56,397 nucleotides of DNA from Promethearchaeia archaeon (GCA_029856045.1 JAHQWG010000008.1:1-56397), one strand, 5' to 3'. Counted from the stretch's first letter, positions 8,539 to 17,457 are shown. Translations and numbers: made by a program. Notes: generated from the sequence alone by a model not told the origin.

Positions 8539-10710
8539 ATGGAAAATAAAAATAATACAGAAATTAGTACTAAAGACGGAAAATGGTCGCAATGGTGGCG
8601 AATTCCACGTTTTATTGTTTATATATTTGGAATCATTACCATTTATTGGTATTTCTGGTGTATTATTGGTTTAGTAATCGGAATCATTTATTTTATTTTT
8701 TTGAATGATCCAGCTTGGAAGCGTAATGGAATTGTATTAAGTCTATATATTGGCTTTATAACTACACTTATTTATCTAAATTTGCATGGAATTGGAATTT
8801 GGTTTCCCCCTCTTAATTTGGTCCTGTGGTATGGAACAGGATTTATTATAACCTATTTAATAATAATAATTGCATGGATTTCGCGTAAAAAAAGGTTCCT
8901 AAGTATTAGGTTTACACAATGGATTTCTCATAAATCAGAGAAGATCTCAAATAAAATGAAAATTTTGATTGATTTTTTCTTAATATTAATTCCCATTACA
9001 TCGTGGATTTTAATAAGTATTGATTTTGAAGTAATGCTTGATAATAACCCACATATTCTTTGGATACATGCTCCCTCTAAAGTGAAAGTTGGCGAAAATT
9101 TTAACATAACAATTGAGGCATGGGATCAATTTGAACGTTTAAGCGCGGTTTATAACGGAGAAGTTAAGTTTTCTATTGAGTCCTACGATCTCTCCAATTA
9201 TAATTCCATCAATTCTGTAGATGCTTTATTGCCCAATGAATATATTTTTACGGGTCAATTGCTGGGCTCGGACATTGCTTACGAAATTCTCGATGGTAAG
9301 GATAATGGCAGACATGTATTCGAAATCTCAATTAATACTCTAGGTATTCATTATATTCGTGTAGAAGATAGTATCACTCAAAATACATTCTATAGTAATC
9401 CCATTATTGTGGATAATTTTCCTGACTCGGAAAGAATGCTTTACTGGGGTGATCTACATACACATTCTTACTTATCTGATGGAAGTGGAACACCCGAGCA
9501 TAATTTTTATTATGCAAGATATATCGCCTGTATTGATTATATGGCTCTTACAGATCATGGAGAAATTTTATTATTTTCACCTGGATCCTTGGACATAATT
9601 GAATTTGCTACAAATAATGCTAATGAACCGAATATATTTGTAACCTTTCAAGGAATTGAGTGGACAAACACTCGAACGGGTCATTATACATGCATTTTCA
9701 GTGGGGATCAACTATTAAAAAATCCAATTTTATCATATTTAACAGTACCATCTACTAATGGATTATGGGATGCTCTTGACAATTTTACATCTAGTACAGG
9801 TTCTAACGCATTAGCGCTTCCTCATCACACCACTAAGAGATCATACCCACAAGACTGGACATATATCAACCCAAAATATGTTAAAATTGCTGAAGTCTGT
9901 TCTGTTCATGGTGATTTTTTATATGAGCAACGAGATGAGCTTAATTATCGTGGAGCTATCGATCCCCCTCCAATATACACACCTGGTTCTTCTATTATAG
10001 ACGCTTTAAAAATGGGAAAAAAATTGACCCTTTATGCGGCAAGTGATGTCCACGATGGTCATCCTGGACATAGCTTATGTCATACGAGGGCTTTTATTGG
10101 TCATCAACGACCATTTTCTACATGGCATACGCGCAATGAGCATCCATATCCTGGAGGATTAACAGCCGTTTACGCTGATAATCTTACAAGAGGGGGTATT
10201 TTTGATGGTTTGGAAAATCAAAGAATTTTTGCAAACTCTGATCATGGTCGCCCCATATTACACTTTACAATTAATGGAATTGATGTAGGAGATAACTCAA
10301 CAGTTTTTGTGGCAAATAAAAATTCTAGTAGGGAAATTAATCTATTTTTAGCTCAAGATGGCGCTCCAGTAGCTTTAAAATCACAAGCAGCACAAACAAC
10401 CTCCAATTGGTTGCCTAATTGGAATGCAACAATTGAAATCATTAAAAACGGGGAATTATGGTATAAAGAAAGAGTAAATTCTCCCATCCAAAAAATCTCA
10501 AAAAATGATGACGAACCGATTGTTGGAGCTAATTATGAAGATAATTGCTTAAAAATCGGGGATAACTATTATATTAATACTTATAGTGATAATCCTATTA
10601 ATCCCACTACACTCAATACTGGAGGTTGTGACTTTTATTTGATTAGAGTTGTTGGTGAAAATGGAAGAACCTCCTATGTGGGGCCAATTTGGGTGGAATC
10701 TGTAAATTAA
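8539..10710 (+). CDS. membrane-anchored PHP-domain (DUF3604-like) metallophosphoesterase
   Basis: 723 residues. Four hydrophobic helices (about 25-55, 64-83, 94-115, 142-161) precede a beta-rich Ig-like domain (about 170-295) and a PHP domain. PHP motifs are clear: YWGDLHTHSYLSDG (His307, His309, Asp314), MALTDHGE (Asp339, His340), LPHHTTK, EVCSVHG and AASDVHDGHPGHS, all supplying metal ligands for a phosphoesterase-type site. The layout resembles DUF3604 proteins, whose substrates are largely unknown. The catalytic part is probably extracellular. It lies inside a segment that ends in a decayed copy of the DUF362 gene 3' end, so it may be an acquired cargo gene. Confidence 0.8.
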   Translation: MENKNNTEISTKDGKWSQWWRIPRFIVYIFGIITIYWYFWCIIGLVIGIIYFIFLNDPAWKRNGIVLSLYIGFITTLIYLNLHGIGIWFPPLNLVLWYGTGFIITYLIIIIAWISRKKRFLSIRFTQWISHKSEKISNKMKILIDFFLILIPITSWILISIDFEVMLDNNPHILWIHAPSKVKVGENFNITIEAWDQFERLSAVYNGEVKFSIESYDLSNYNSINSVDALLPNEYIFTGQLLGSDIAYEILDGKDNGRHVFEISINTLGIHYIRVEDSITQNTFYSNPIIVDNFPDSERMLYWGDLHTHSYLSDGSGTPEHNFYYARYIACIDYMALTDHGEILLFSPGSLDIIEFATNNANEPNIFVTFQGIEWTNTRTGHYTCIFSGDQLLKNPILSYLTVPSTNGLWDALDNFTSSTGSNALALPHHTTKRSYPQDWTYINPKYVKIAEVCSVHGDFLYEQRDELNYRGAIDPPPIYTPGSSIIDALKMGKKLTLYAASDVHDGHPGHSLCHTRAFIGHQRPFSTWHTRNEHPYPGGLTAVYADNLTRGGIFDGLENQRIFANSDHGRPILHFTINGIDVGDNSTVFVANKNSSREINLFLAQDGAPVALKSQAAQTTSNWLPNWNATIEIIKNGELWYKERVNSPIQKISKNDDEPIVGANYEDNCLKIGDNYYINTYSDNPINPTTLNTGGCDFYLIRVVGENGRTSYVGPIWVESVN

Positions 10711-10715
10711 ATAAA

Positions 10716-11423
10716 TCATCCAAACCGTTCTTGAACAATAATATACTCAAAACCTAAGGTTATAAATTCAATTAAAACACTGATGATTAATGTCGCTAAA
10801 AGTCCAATTAATACCATTTCGAGTCCAAATGTTAACCAATGTCTTTCAGAATACAAACTTCTCATAACTCCTACGATAAATAAACCACCAAATGAAAAAA
10901 TGGTTGCTATAATAAAAGACCAGAATTGCAGAGGAATAATAAAAGGAGCTAGTGGTAAAAGACTTCCAACAATAAAGGATAAAGTCATAAATAGTGCATT
11001 TATTGTTGGTTCTCTAATATTTAATTCTTTAGAATTTATATTTCGTATTTTATTTATAATTTTTGGGTGTTTTTTTAATAATTTATTTAGATCATCTAAT
11101 TCTTCATTATAAAAACTACCTTCTTCTTTTAAAGATTTTAAAAGATCTTCAGAACTGAAAAAATCTTTAGTCTTAAAATTTTTAGAATAACTTCTTAGAC
11201 ATTGATTCTTGGTTTTTATCGAAATATATGCTCCAAAACCCATTGAAATCGAACCAGAGATCATCTCAGCTATTAAAGCAATTAATAACAGAAATGGATA
11301 ATCGTAAACTAACATAATTAACGCAATCATTAAAACATAAGTGGAAATCAATCCATCTTGAAAGCCAAAAATAAAATCTTTAAACCTCTCTCCTCGATCT
11401 GAATAAATAAATTCTCTAATCAT
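10716..11423 (-). CDS. VIT1/CCC1-family iron/manganese transporter
   Basis: A 235-residue membrane protein with the VIT1 signature near the N-terminus (FGFQDGLISTYVLMIAL), a second helix with MISGSISMGFGAYISIKTKNQ, a charged cytosolic insert (about 75-130) that in this family binds metal, and three C-terminal helices. VIT1/CCC1 proteins move Fe2+ or Mn2+, usually into storage compartments or out of the cytosol. A paralogue occurs at 36650-37354. It runs opposite to the PHP gene, ending 5 bp after it. GTGA stands seven bases upstream of the ATG, and a 9-bp inverted repeat lies at 11474-11510. Confidence 0.85.
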   Translation of the reverse strand: MIREFIYSDRGERFKDFIFGFQDGLISTYVLMIALIMLVYDYPFLLLIALIAEMISGSISMGFGAYISIKTKNQCLRSYSKNFKTKDFFSSEDLLKSLKEEGSFYNEELDDLNKLLKKHPKIINKIRNINSKELNIREPTINALFMTLSFIVGSLLPLAPFIIPLQFWSFIIATIFSFGGLFIVGVMRSLYSERHWLTFGLEMVLIGLLATLIISVLIEFITLGFEYIIVQERFG

Positions 11424-11473
11424 AATTTTTTCACACTTATCTATTTCTTAAAGTAATTAATATTTTTTTTTTA

Positions 11474-11510
11474 ATTTCCAATTCAGAGTAAAATATATTC
11501 TATTGGAAAT
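11474..11510. promoter_or_regulatory. inverted repeat upstream of the VIT1 gene
   Basis: ATTTCCAAT (11474-11482) and ATTGGAAAT (11502-11510) are perfect 9-bp inverted arms separated by 19 bp, 51 bp upstream of the VIT1 ATG. It may be a metal-responsive operator or a transcript hairpin. The same arms are not seen upstream of the second VIT1 gene, which argues against a shared regulator. Confidence 0.35.
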
Positions 11511-11630
11511 ATTAAGTAAAAAGTTCAATTCTTGCGATTTTTAAATTATCATCTAAAAATTATTCTACATAATTTAATTATTAAAAAAATTTAAAGACAA
11601 TCCAAAATATCTCTATTTTTTAATGCAATA

Positions 11631-11697
11631 ATTCATCAATGTGATTGTTGGGACTTGGAACAAAAAAATATTACTTAATTGAAATAAATGATTGAAG
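11631..11697 (+). pseudogene. remnant copy of the DUF362 gene 3' end
   Basis: 11631-11653 matches 8164-8186 (around CAATGTGATTGTT), and directly after it 11654-11690 matches 8461-8497 (around CTTGGAAC and CTTAATTGAAATAA) with only a few substitutions. About 270 bp between the two segments are missing, with GGG at the junction. The end of the DUF362 gene was therefore duplicated, separated from the original by about 3.2 kb carrying the PHP and VIT1 genes, and then partly deleted. No product is expected. Confidence 0.8.
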
Positions 11698-11784
11698 TGG
11701 TTTTTATATATATTTTTAAAAAGTTATTTATTACTTTTAGTTATCCTAAAATTATTATAAAAAATTAAAAGGTGTTAAAATTTT

Positions 11785-12315
11785 ATGGCAGAAGCTAAGA
11801 ATTGGGTTTTTTTATTTCCTATAATTGCAGCTATAGTATTATTAATTTCTCTATTATATCCAATAATGCATATCGCTATAAATATTCCTGCAATCCCGCT
11901 GTTAATAGAAGGTGATTTATTACCATTTGGAGGGGGAATCGTTGATGAACTAGAGTCATATGTAGCAATCTTACCTGAGGCGGCGAGCCTTCAAACTACA
12001 TTTTATTGGCTAGGAATAGTTTTTATGGTTTTTTTCATTCTTGGAGCATTATTTTTGATAATATCAGCTATTAGAGTTGTATCTGGGAATATAGAACTTA
12101 AGAAAGCAAGGAAAAAATGGTTGAGAAATGGTCTTTCTTATATTATAACTGAACTAATATTTTTTTATGGTATGACATTTATAGTTTCATATGCTTTAGA
12201 ACAAATGGGTCTAGGAATTGAAATAATTTTTACAATGAGACTGGGAATGATTCTAATAATTGTTGCTGGAGGAATATTGATTTTTGCATATATTTGTGCA
12301 AAAATTGCAGGATAA
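11785..12315 (+). CDS. four-helix membrane protein of unknown function
   Basis: 176 residues with hydrophobic segments at about 8-30, 74-100, 115-138 and 150-173, and an extracytoplasmic loop containing acidic residues and prolines (about 35-70). A short basic loop (KKARKKWLR) follows the second helix and should face the cytosol. It is not recognised as a member of any family. It is followed 94 bp later by an alpha/beta hydrolase on the same strand. AGGTG lies upstream of the ATG as a possible ribosome site. Confidence 0.6.
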   Translation: MAEAKNWVFLFPIIAAIVLLISLLYPIMHIAINIPAIPLLIEGDLLPFGGGIVDELESYVAILPEAASLQTTFYWLGIVFMVFFILGALFLIISAIRVVSGNIELKKARKKWLRNGLSYIITELIFFYGMTFIVSYALEQMGLGIEIIFTMRLGMILIIVAGGILIFAYICAKIAG

Positions 12316-12409
12316 TTAATTAAATTGGCTCCTTTCTTTTAGGCCAAAGTATTACCTATAAAAGAATACATTATTTAAGCATTAAAATTAAGAAATTGAA
12401 GGAATATAA

Positions 12410-13219
12410 ATGCCTTTATTTAAATTTGAAGATGTTGAAATAAATTATGTTAAGAGAGGTAGAGGAGAACCTCTCGTGTTGATTCAAGGGCTTGGGCAAA
12501 AAATCTCAAGTTGGACCCTTCAAATGCCATATTTTCGACGGAAGATGATGATCATAGCATTAGATAACAGAGGTGTTGGAGATAGTTCAAGACCAAATTA
12601 TCCTTATACAATGGATATGTTTGTGGATGAGACTAAAGGTCTTTTGGATTTTTTAGATATTCAGGATAAGATTCATCTAATGGGGATAAGCATGGGGGGA
12701 ATGATTGCTCAAAATTTTGCCTTAAAATATCCTGAAACGGTTAAAACCTTAATATTATTAGCAACATCAGCATATTTGGACCCTGATCCTTACCTTGAAC
12801 AAACCAAATTTATTGTTGAAAAATTAGATTTAGATGCAGGATTTCAAAAAAAGCTTGATTCAATGTTTTCAAAATCTTTCATAAAAGAATTAAAAGAAGA
12901 CAAAATATTATTTGATGCTCTTAAAAACAAAATGATGTTAGAAAATCCTACACGGTTGCAAGATTATATTAATCGAGCCGCCGCCATATCAGGACACGAT
13001 ACACGTGAGTCATTGCATAAAATAATGCAACCCACATTAATCATGGCAGGGACAGAAGATCAAATAATCCCTTTTGAGCACTCGAAATTCTTACATGAAA
13101 AAATTCCAAATTCAATATTAAAAGAATTTCCAAGCTTTGGACACGGAAGTTTATTAGTTGAAGATGCAGAAAAAATTAATGATTTAATTTGGAATTTCAT
13201 AGAAAAGCATCTTAATTAA
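12410..13219 (+). CDS. alpha/beta-hydrolase fold protein
   Basis: A 269-residue alpha/beta hydrolase. The oxyanion HG-type turn is IQGLGQ (about 25-30), LDNRGVGDSS is the family's RGxGxS segment, the nucleophile elbow is GISMGGM with Ser94, and the acid and base are Asp217 (AGTEDQIIP) and His245 (FGHGS). The triad is complete and the length is typical for esterases, lactonases or C-C hydrolases of this fold. No signal peptide. Sequence alone does not give the substrate. GGAAT before the ATG is a plausible ribosome site. Confidence 0.85.
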   Translation: MPLFKFEDVEINYVKRGRGEPLVLIQGLGQKISSWTLQMPYFRRKMMIIALDNRGVGDSSRPNYPYTMDMFVDETKGLLDFLDIQDKIHLMGISMGGMIAQNFALKYPETVKTLILLATSAYLDPDPYLEQTKFIVEKLDLDAGFQKKLDSMFSKSFIKELKEDKILFDALKNKMMLENPTRLQDYINRAAAISGHDTRESLHKIMQPTLIMAGTEDQIIPFEHSKFLHEKIPNSILKEFPSFGHGSLLVEDAEKINDLIWNFIEKHLN

Positions 13220-13287
13220 TTTTAAAATTATTTTACGTGAATTTATATACTTTCCCTAAAAGCATATAAGAAAATGCATAGTAGAGA

Positions 13288-13941
13288 TTATTCTTCTAAT
13301 TTTTTACCAACAACAAATATTTCTGCGAGATATTGTTTTAGTTGAGGATAGGTATTTGAGTTGATTGAAGCAAAAGCCTTAAAAGCATTAGCGTCAAATA
13401 ATTTATCCATATCACTAGTAGGTAATGGTTTCAAAAAATAGGATCCTGAATCCACAAATCTCAAAATATCTTTTGTTATATCTTCAAGTCTGGGAAGATC
13501 ATACAAATATTTATGCCCAACTTTAATATCTGCCCTTGATAACTCTAATACTTTACCCATTCCGAGAATTTCTCCCAATATTCGATTAAGACTACGTGCA
13601 TTAGGGCATGTAATAAAAGCTAAACCATCTTTCTCTAAATAATAGTTAATCTTTTTAACAACTTTTAATCCATCTTCTCGTTTAAAATGTTCCAAAACAG
13701 CTGAACAAACAATTAAATCAAATTTTTCAGCTGTATCAAATTCCAATATGTCAGCTTTTATATATTTTATCTTAGAACTTATTTTCTGAGGGTTCAAATC
13801 TAAAACTGTTAATTCTCTGGAAATTTTAGATGTATATTTACCATCTTTCCCCCCAATATCTAAAACTTTTTCAAAAATTTCCCTTTTTCCGTATTCCTGA
13901 ATCTTTTTTATCATTAGATTATTTAAAAAGTCTTCTAACAT
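13288..13941 (-). CDS. class I SAM-dependent methyltransferase
   Basis: 217 residues with the class I methyltransferase core: motif I VLDIGGKDG (about 26-34), acidic end of beta-2 DLNP (Asp48), motif II KADILEF (about 62-68), and motif IV LIVCSAVLEHF (76-86), followed by FITCPNARS. It resembles Methyltransf_11-type small-molecule or glycan methyltransferases, including a long helical insert before the C-terminus. No membrane segment. Convergent with the alpha/beta hydrolase and 75 bp from the cupin gene, which is on the same strand and transcribed before it. Substrate not inferable. Confidence 0.8.
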   Translation of the reverse strand: MLEDFLNNLMIKKIQEYGKREIFEKVLDIGGKDGKYTSKISRELTVLDLNPQKISSKIKYIKADILEFDTAEKFDLIVCSAVLEHFKREDGLKVVKKINYYLEKDGLAFITCPNARSLNRILGEILGMGKVLELSRADIKVGHKYLYDLPRLEDITKDILRFVDSGSYFLKPLPTSDMDKLFDANAFKAFASINSNTYPQLKQYLAEIFVVGKKLEE

Positions 13942-14015
13942 GAGCTTGCATTAATTCTTTTTTGTATATTTTATCTTAATCTGTGGTTTCATAAAAGTAA
14001 AAAAAAAAAGTTTAA

Positions 14016-14300
14016 TTAATCGATATCTAAATCTCCAAAATAATATCTTTTTCTAATTGGTTTTTTTACCTTCCAGACGCATTTTAATCCCTTTTTGAAT
14101 TGAACTAGATCACCCTTCTCAAAGGATATTTTTGAACCATCTTCACCAGCAACTTCCACCTCACCATCTAAAACGTAAAAAGTTTCTGTATCATCATAAA
14201 ACCAATCAAATTCTGAAACTTCTTTAGACCATGTTCCCCAAGAATCCACATTTAATTTTTTTAATTCATCTTCAGTTGCTTTCTTTTTTTTCATTGACAT
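14016..14300 (-). CDS. small cupin-domain protein (EutQ/DUF861-like)
   Basis: A 94-residue single cupin barrel. WGTWSKEVSEFDW leads into DDTETFYVLDGEVEV, the first cupin motif in its DUF861/EutQ form, and GDLVQFKKGLKCVWKVKKPIRKRYYF is the second. The metal-binding histidines of classical cupins are missing, as is common in DUF861. It may bind a small organic acid or amine. Divergent from the ThDP-enzyme gene, with a 102-bp shared promoter region containing TATA-like stretches. Confidence 0.75.
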   Translation of the reverse strand: MSMKKKKATEDELKKLNVDSWGTWSKEVSEFDWFYDDTETFYVLDGEVEVAGEDGSKISFEKGDLVQFKKGLKCVWKVKKPIRKRYYFGDLDID

Positions 14301-14402
14301 GACATATCATCTTTCTATAAAATTTATATAAATAAAATATATACTTTTAAATTTTTAAATAATTAAACTATAATTTAGGAAAAAAACAAATTGAGAGTAG
14401 AA

Positions 14403-16133
14403 ATGAGTGAAAAAAGTGAAAATAGTAAGGTTCCTAAAACTGGTGGAGATTTATTAATTGAATGTCTTCTTCAGGAAAATGTGAAATATTTGTTTGGAAT
14501 ACCTGGTGGGCAACTTTTGCCTATGTATGATGCAGTATTTAGATGGGGTAAGGAGAAAGGAATTCAAACAATACTTGTAAGACATGAACAAGCAGCAGCT
14601 CATGCAGCAGATGCGTATGCACGTGTTACTGGAGAATTGGGTGTATGTTTTGGAACCGTGGGACCAGGTGTAACCGATATGGTTCCTGGTGTTGGAGCTG
14701 CTTGGTCTGATAATACACCTCTTCTAGTAATTGGTGCTCAAGTAAAACGAGTATTAGACGGTAAATCTACACTTCAGGGCGATCTTGATCAAATAACCTT
14801 AATGAAACCTATTACCAAAGCTCAATTAAGAATTCAAAATCCTTTAGAGATTCCTAAAATCATTCCAAGAGCGATAAGAATTGCGTTTTCAGGTCAAATG
14901 GGACCTGTTTATGTGGATATTCGTGAAGAGGCTTTTTATGGGCAAGTTCCTTCAGATGCAAAATATGAGATATTATCCCCCGATAAATATCGACCTCAAT
15001 TAGGTGTTGCTGGTGATTCTAAAGCAATAGAGGAGGCTATAAAACTTATAAAAAATGCAAAAAAGCCTTTAATAATTTGTGGAGGAGAAGTTAATTGTTA
15101 TAATGCGTCAGAAGAATTAAAAAAATTATCAGAAAAGTATGCAATTCCTGCAGCTACATCTGGTACGGGTATTGGGGGAATTTCAAGTGATTCTCCAACT
15201 CATTTAGGTGCTGGTGCAATTTCTGATGCTGTTATGAATGCTGCAAATAATGCGGATGTTGTAATTTCAGTTGGATGTAAATGGGATTATACAATGGGGC
15301 TAGGACTTCCACCATTATGGCCTAAAAATCAAGAATTAATACAGATTAATATTGATCCTTCTGAAATTGGAAAAAATAGACCCGTAGATGTTGGAATTGT
15401 GGGAAATTGTAAGACTATTTTAAATCAATTACTTGAAAAATTAGAAGGAGAAATATCAGAAAATTGTTTTTCAGAGTGGAATATTGACCAACAAGAAAAA
15501 AAAGAAGATGCATTAAAAAGAAGATTAAAAAAATTTAATTCAGAAAACGTTCCTATACTTCCTGAGAGGTTTATCAAAGAAATATTTGAATTTTTTCCAT
15601 CAAACTCAATTATAATCATGGATAGTGGGAATACTTCTTTTTATGCAGCCGAACAGATGGATTTATATAAACCACGCCCTCCAAGAAGTACATTAGCTTC
15701 AGTTGGTATGGGACATCTTGGTGCTGGTATAGGTTTTGCGCTGGGTGCTAAGTTGGCATATCCAGATAGGCAGACTGTAGTCATGCAAGGTGATGGAAGC
15801 TTTTTATTTAATGTTCAAGAGCTTGATACTGCAATGCGATACAATTTGCCCTTTATTGTAGTTATTGCTAACGATAACGCTTGGGGTATGATTAAATCTG
15901 GACAATCAATGTTTTCAGGAAAACGATATCTTAATGTGGATATACCAAATATAGATTATGCAGCAATTGCTAAGGGATTCGGTTGTTACGCTGAGACCGT
16001 CGTTAAACCAGAAGAGATTAAACCTGCCCTACAGAGGGCTGTCAATTCGGGAAAAGCTTCCGTCATAAATGTAAAAATTAAATGGGACACACCAAAAGCC
16101 ACTAAAACATTGTTTAATTTAGGAATAATTTAA
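14403..16133 (+). CDS. thiamine-diphosphate enzyme of the acetolactate synthase/2-hydroxyacyl-CoA lyase family
   Basis: A 576-residue ThDP enzyme with all three domains. The pyrimidine domain has the catalytic glutamate in VRHEQAAAHAADAYAR (about 63-78), followed by the central DHS-like nucleotide domain (about 190-330). The PP domain carries the ThDP/Mg motif GDGSFLFNVQELDTAMRYN...NDNAWG (about 465-500). The family includes acetolactate synthase large subunits, oxalyl-CoA decarboxylase and 2-hydroxyacyl-CoA lyases; no small regulatory subunit lies nearby, so a biosynthetic ALS role is not secured. ATG 14403 is preferred to TTG 14391. The last 469 bp plus about 110 bp downstream recur at 17869-18455. 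Confidence 0.85.
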   Translation: MSEKSENSKVPKTGGDLLIECLLQENVKYLFGIPGGQLLPMYDAVFRWGKEKGIQTILVRHEQAAAHAADAYARVTGELGVCFGTVGPGVTDMVPGVGAAWSDNTPLLVIGAQVKRVLDGKSTLQGDLDQITLMKPITKAQLRIQNPLEIPKIIPRAIRIAFSGQMGPVYVDIREEAFYGQVPSDAKYEILSPDKYRPQLGVAGDSKAIEEAIKLIKNAKKPLIICGGEVNCYNASEELKKLSEKYAIPAATSGTGIGGISSDSPTHLGAGAISDAVMNAANNADVVISVGCKWDYTMGLGLPPLWPKNQELIQINIDPSEIGKNRPVDVGIVGNCKTILNQLLEKLEGEISENCFSEWNIDQQEKKEDALKRRLKKFNSENVPILPERFIKEIFEFFPSNSIIIMDSGNTSFYAAEQMDLYKPRPPRSTLASVGMGHLGAGIGFALGAKLAYPDRQTVVMQGDGSFLFNVQELDTAMRYNLPFIVVIANDNAWGMIKSGQSMFSGKRYLNVDIPNIDYAAIAKGFGCYAETVVKPEEIKPALQRAVNSGKASVINVKIKWDTPKATKTLFNLGII

Positions 16134-16243
16134 TTCAAAGAAAAAAAAGGAGTTTAAATATCAACTTCTAGAGATTGCAATAGGTTTATTTAATTGAATC
16201 TAAGGGGTTTAGAATGAATAAATGGAGTATAATTGCAATCTAT
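15665..16243 (+). repeat. upstream copy of a ~580-bp direct repeat (ThDP-gene 3' end)
   Basis: This segment holds the final 469 bp of the ThDP-enzyme gene, its 3' flank and the first codons of a small downstream ORF. It matches 17869-18455 at a constant offset of 2204 bp through the stop codon, with only scattered substitutions. Past the gene the upstream copy lacks GTTAGC, present downstream, and similarity stops near 16243, just before three tandem CCAGACT units. Confidence 0.9.
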
Positions 16244-16245
16244 TT

Positions 16246-16266
16246 CCAGACTCCAGACTCCAGACT
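16246..16266. repeat. three tandem CCAGACT units at the repeat boundary
   Basis: CCAGACT is present at 16246-16252, 16253-16259 and 16260-16266. It lies exactly where the upstream copy of the ThDP-gene repeat loses similarity to the downstream copy, so it probably formed at, or marks, the junction with the inserted DNA. Confidence 0.7.
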
Positions 16267-16404
16267 CTAAAATTTTTAAAGACATTAAAATAATTTTGAT
16301 GTTATTAAAATTTAAAAATGACCACTCTTTTATTTTAGTAATTAAAATTACCTACAAAGATGTCATATATCCACAGCAATTAAAAAAAAAGAGATGATAA
16401 AAAT

Positions 16405-17454
16405 ATGATTTTGCAATTTGACACAGCTTGGGCAATCCCTTGGTATACGACTATGGTGATTGTTAACGTCGTGGGCCTGGTGTATTGTGCAATTGTTTAC
16501 AAACGATCCCTGATTCCAAGGGATGGAAAGGATTTAACATATCGGAAATGGATGCGAATTATGGGGGTAATCTTTACGTTAGTTTCTGCATATCGAGCGA
16601 TTGGTGTATGGTCTTTACCATATACTTTCCGACTACCGAACACGGTAGCGGAAGTTTCATTCGCTGGGTTATTTGCATATGCGATGTTACGTTTTAATAC
16701 TTATTTGCATGCTACCGACGACACACGTGCTAATAAATTCAAGTCATTCATAACAAAGACTCCCTATATCCTAGTAGGATGTTTAGTTCTATCACAATTC
16801 ATTGACACATGGGGAGGGGTCACCCATTTTGCATTAAGGGGTGTATTCGTGGAGACATTATGGGGGATTGGGTTCCTGTCAGTACTCCCACTTGCTATTA
16901 TACAACTGCGCCGTGTTCTCTCGATAAAAGATAAGGAAGCAAAAGAACGGTTACGAATAATGAAGTATTCTGCGATAATAATTGCAGCTTGGTGCGTGAT
17001 TTATTGTATGTACAGGTGGATCTTTACTTTACCGGGAATGTGGGCCGGGGCGTTATATATATTAGAAACGGGGTTACCTCCTCTTGAAACTGGCTTACAA
17101 GCGATAATTGATGCCCTTGGAATTATAACGCGAACATCGCTAGAGTACAGAGATTGGGGTTTTGGTTTTCTAATATGGCACTCTGCCTACTTTAGCATCT
17201 GTACTTGGATTTCAATATTCTTAATGAAAGCGCCACGACCCCGGGAAATTTCTGGGAAACATAACGCTAAGCTAACGCTAATAACGCTAGCGCTAATAAC
17301 GATAGCGCTAATAGCGCTAATAACGATAATTGGCTTACCAGCTGACATTGATGAGAAAATTATTCTTTTCGTTTTGGGAGGCTTATTTCTCGGACCCATT
17401 GCCTACATTTTCGTTTTAGAAATCAAGCGTGTCAAGTTAAAGACTATAGAATAA
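16405..17454 (+). CDS. polytopic membrane protein of unknown function (inserted cargo)
   Basis: 349 residues with about nine hydrophobic helices (approximately 10-32, 49-70, 80-100, 118-138, 146-166, 188-208, 255-275, 288-310 and 318-340). No transporter, rhodopsin or enzyme signature is recognised. Helices 4-7 contain several Trp/Tyr and a His (TWGGVTHFALRG, FLIWHSAYFS). Base use is visibly different from the neighbours (more CG-containing codons such as ACG, CGA, GCG), which suits transfer. It sits between the two copies of the ThDP-gene 3' end, so it is the main gene of an inserted 2.2-kb unit. A short GCTAAT/AACGCT microsatellite encodes the eighth helix. Confidence 0.65.
   Translation: MILQFDTAWAIPWYTTMVIVNVVGLVYCAIVYKRSLIPRDGKDLTYRKWMRIMGVIFTLVSAYRAIGVWSLPYTFRLPNTVAEVSFAGLFAYAMLRFNTYLHATDDTRANKFKSFITKTPYILVGCLVLSQFIDTWGGVTHFALRGVFVETLWGIGFLSVLPLAIIQLRRVLSIKDKEAKERLRIMKYSAIIIAAWCVIYCMYRWIFTLPGMWAGALYILETGLPPLETGLQAIIDALGIITRTSLEYRDWGFGFLIWHSAYFSICTWISIFLMKAPRPREISGKHNAKLTLITLALITIALIALITIIGLPADIDEKIILFVLGGLFLGPIAYIFVLEIKRVKLKTIE
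17264..17330. repeat. imperfect GCTAAT/AACGCT/AGCGCT short tandem repeats inside a coding region
   Basis: This stretch alternates the hexamers AACGCT, AGCGCT and GCTAAT with ATAACG and encodes Leu/Ile/Thr/Ala-rich residues of a membrane helix. It looks like slippage-driven expansion of a hydrophobic helix, uncommon in the rest of the window. Confidence 0.6.
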
Positions 17455-17457
17455 ATT

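Larger units (their letters stand above)
11424..11784. other. intergenic region with an inverted repeat and a gene remnant
   Basis: No intact gene. It holds a 9-bp-arm inverted repeat upstream of the VIT1 gene (11474-11510) and a fragment of the DUF362 gene 3' end (11631-11697). A TATA-like TTTATATATA stretch follows, upstream of the next plus-strand gene. Confidence 0.5.

Noticed and set aside
17264-17330. CRISPR-like array
   Set aside because: The repeats are 6-9 bp without spacers and lie inside an open reading frame. No CRISPR array or cas gene was seen anywhere in the window.
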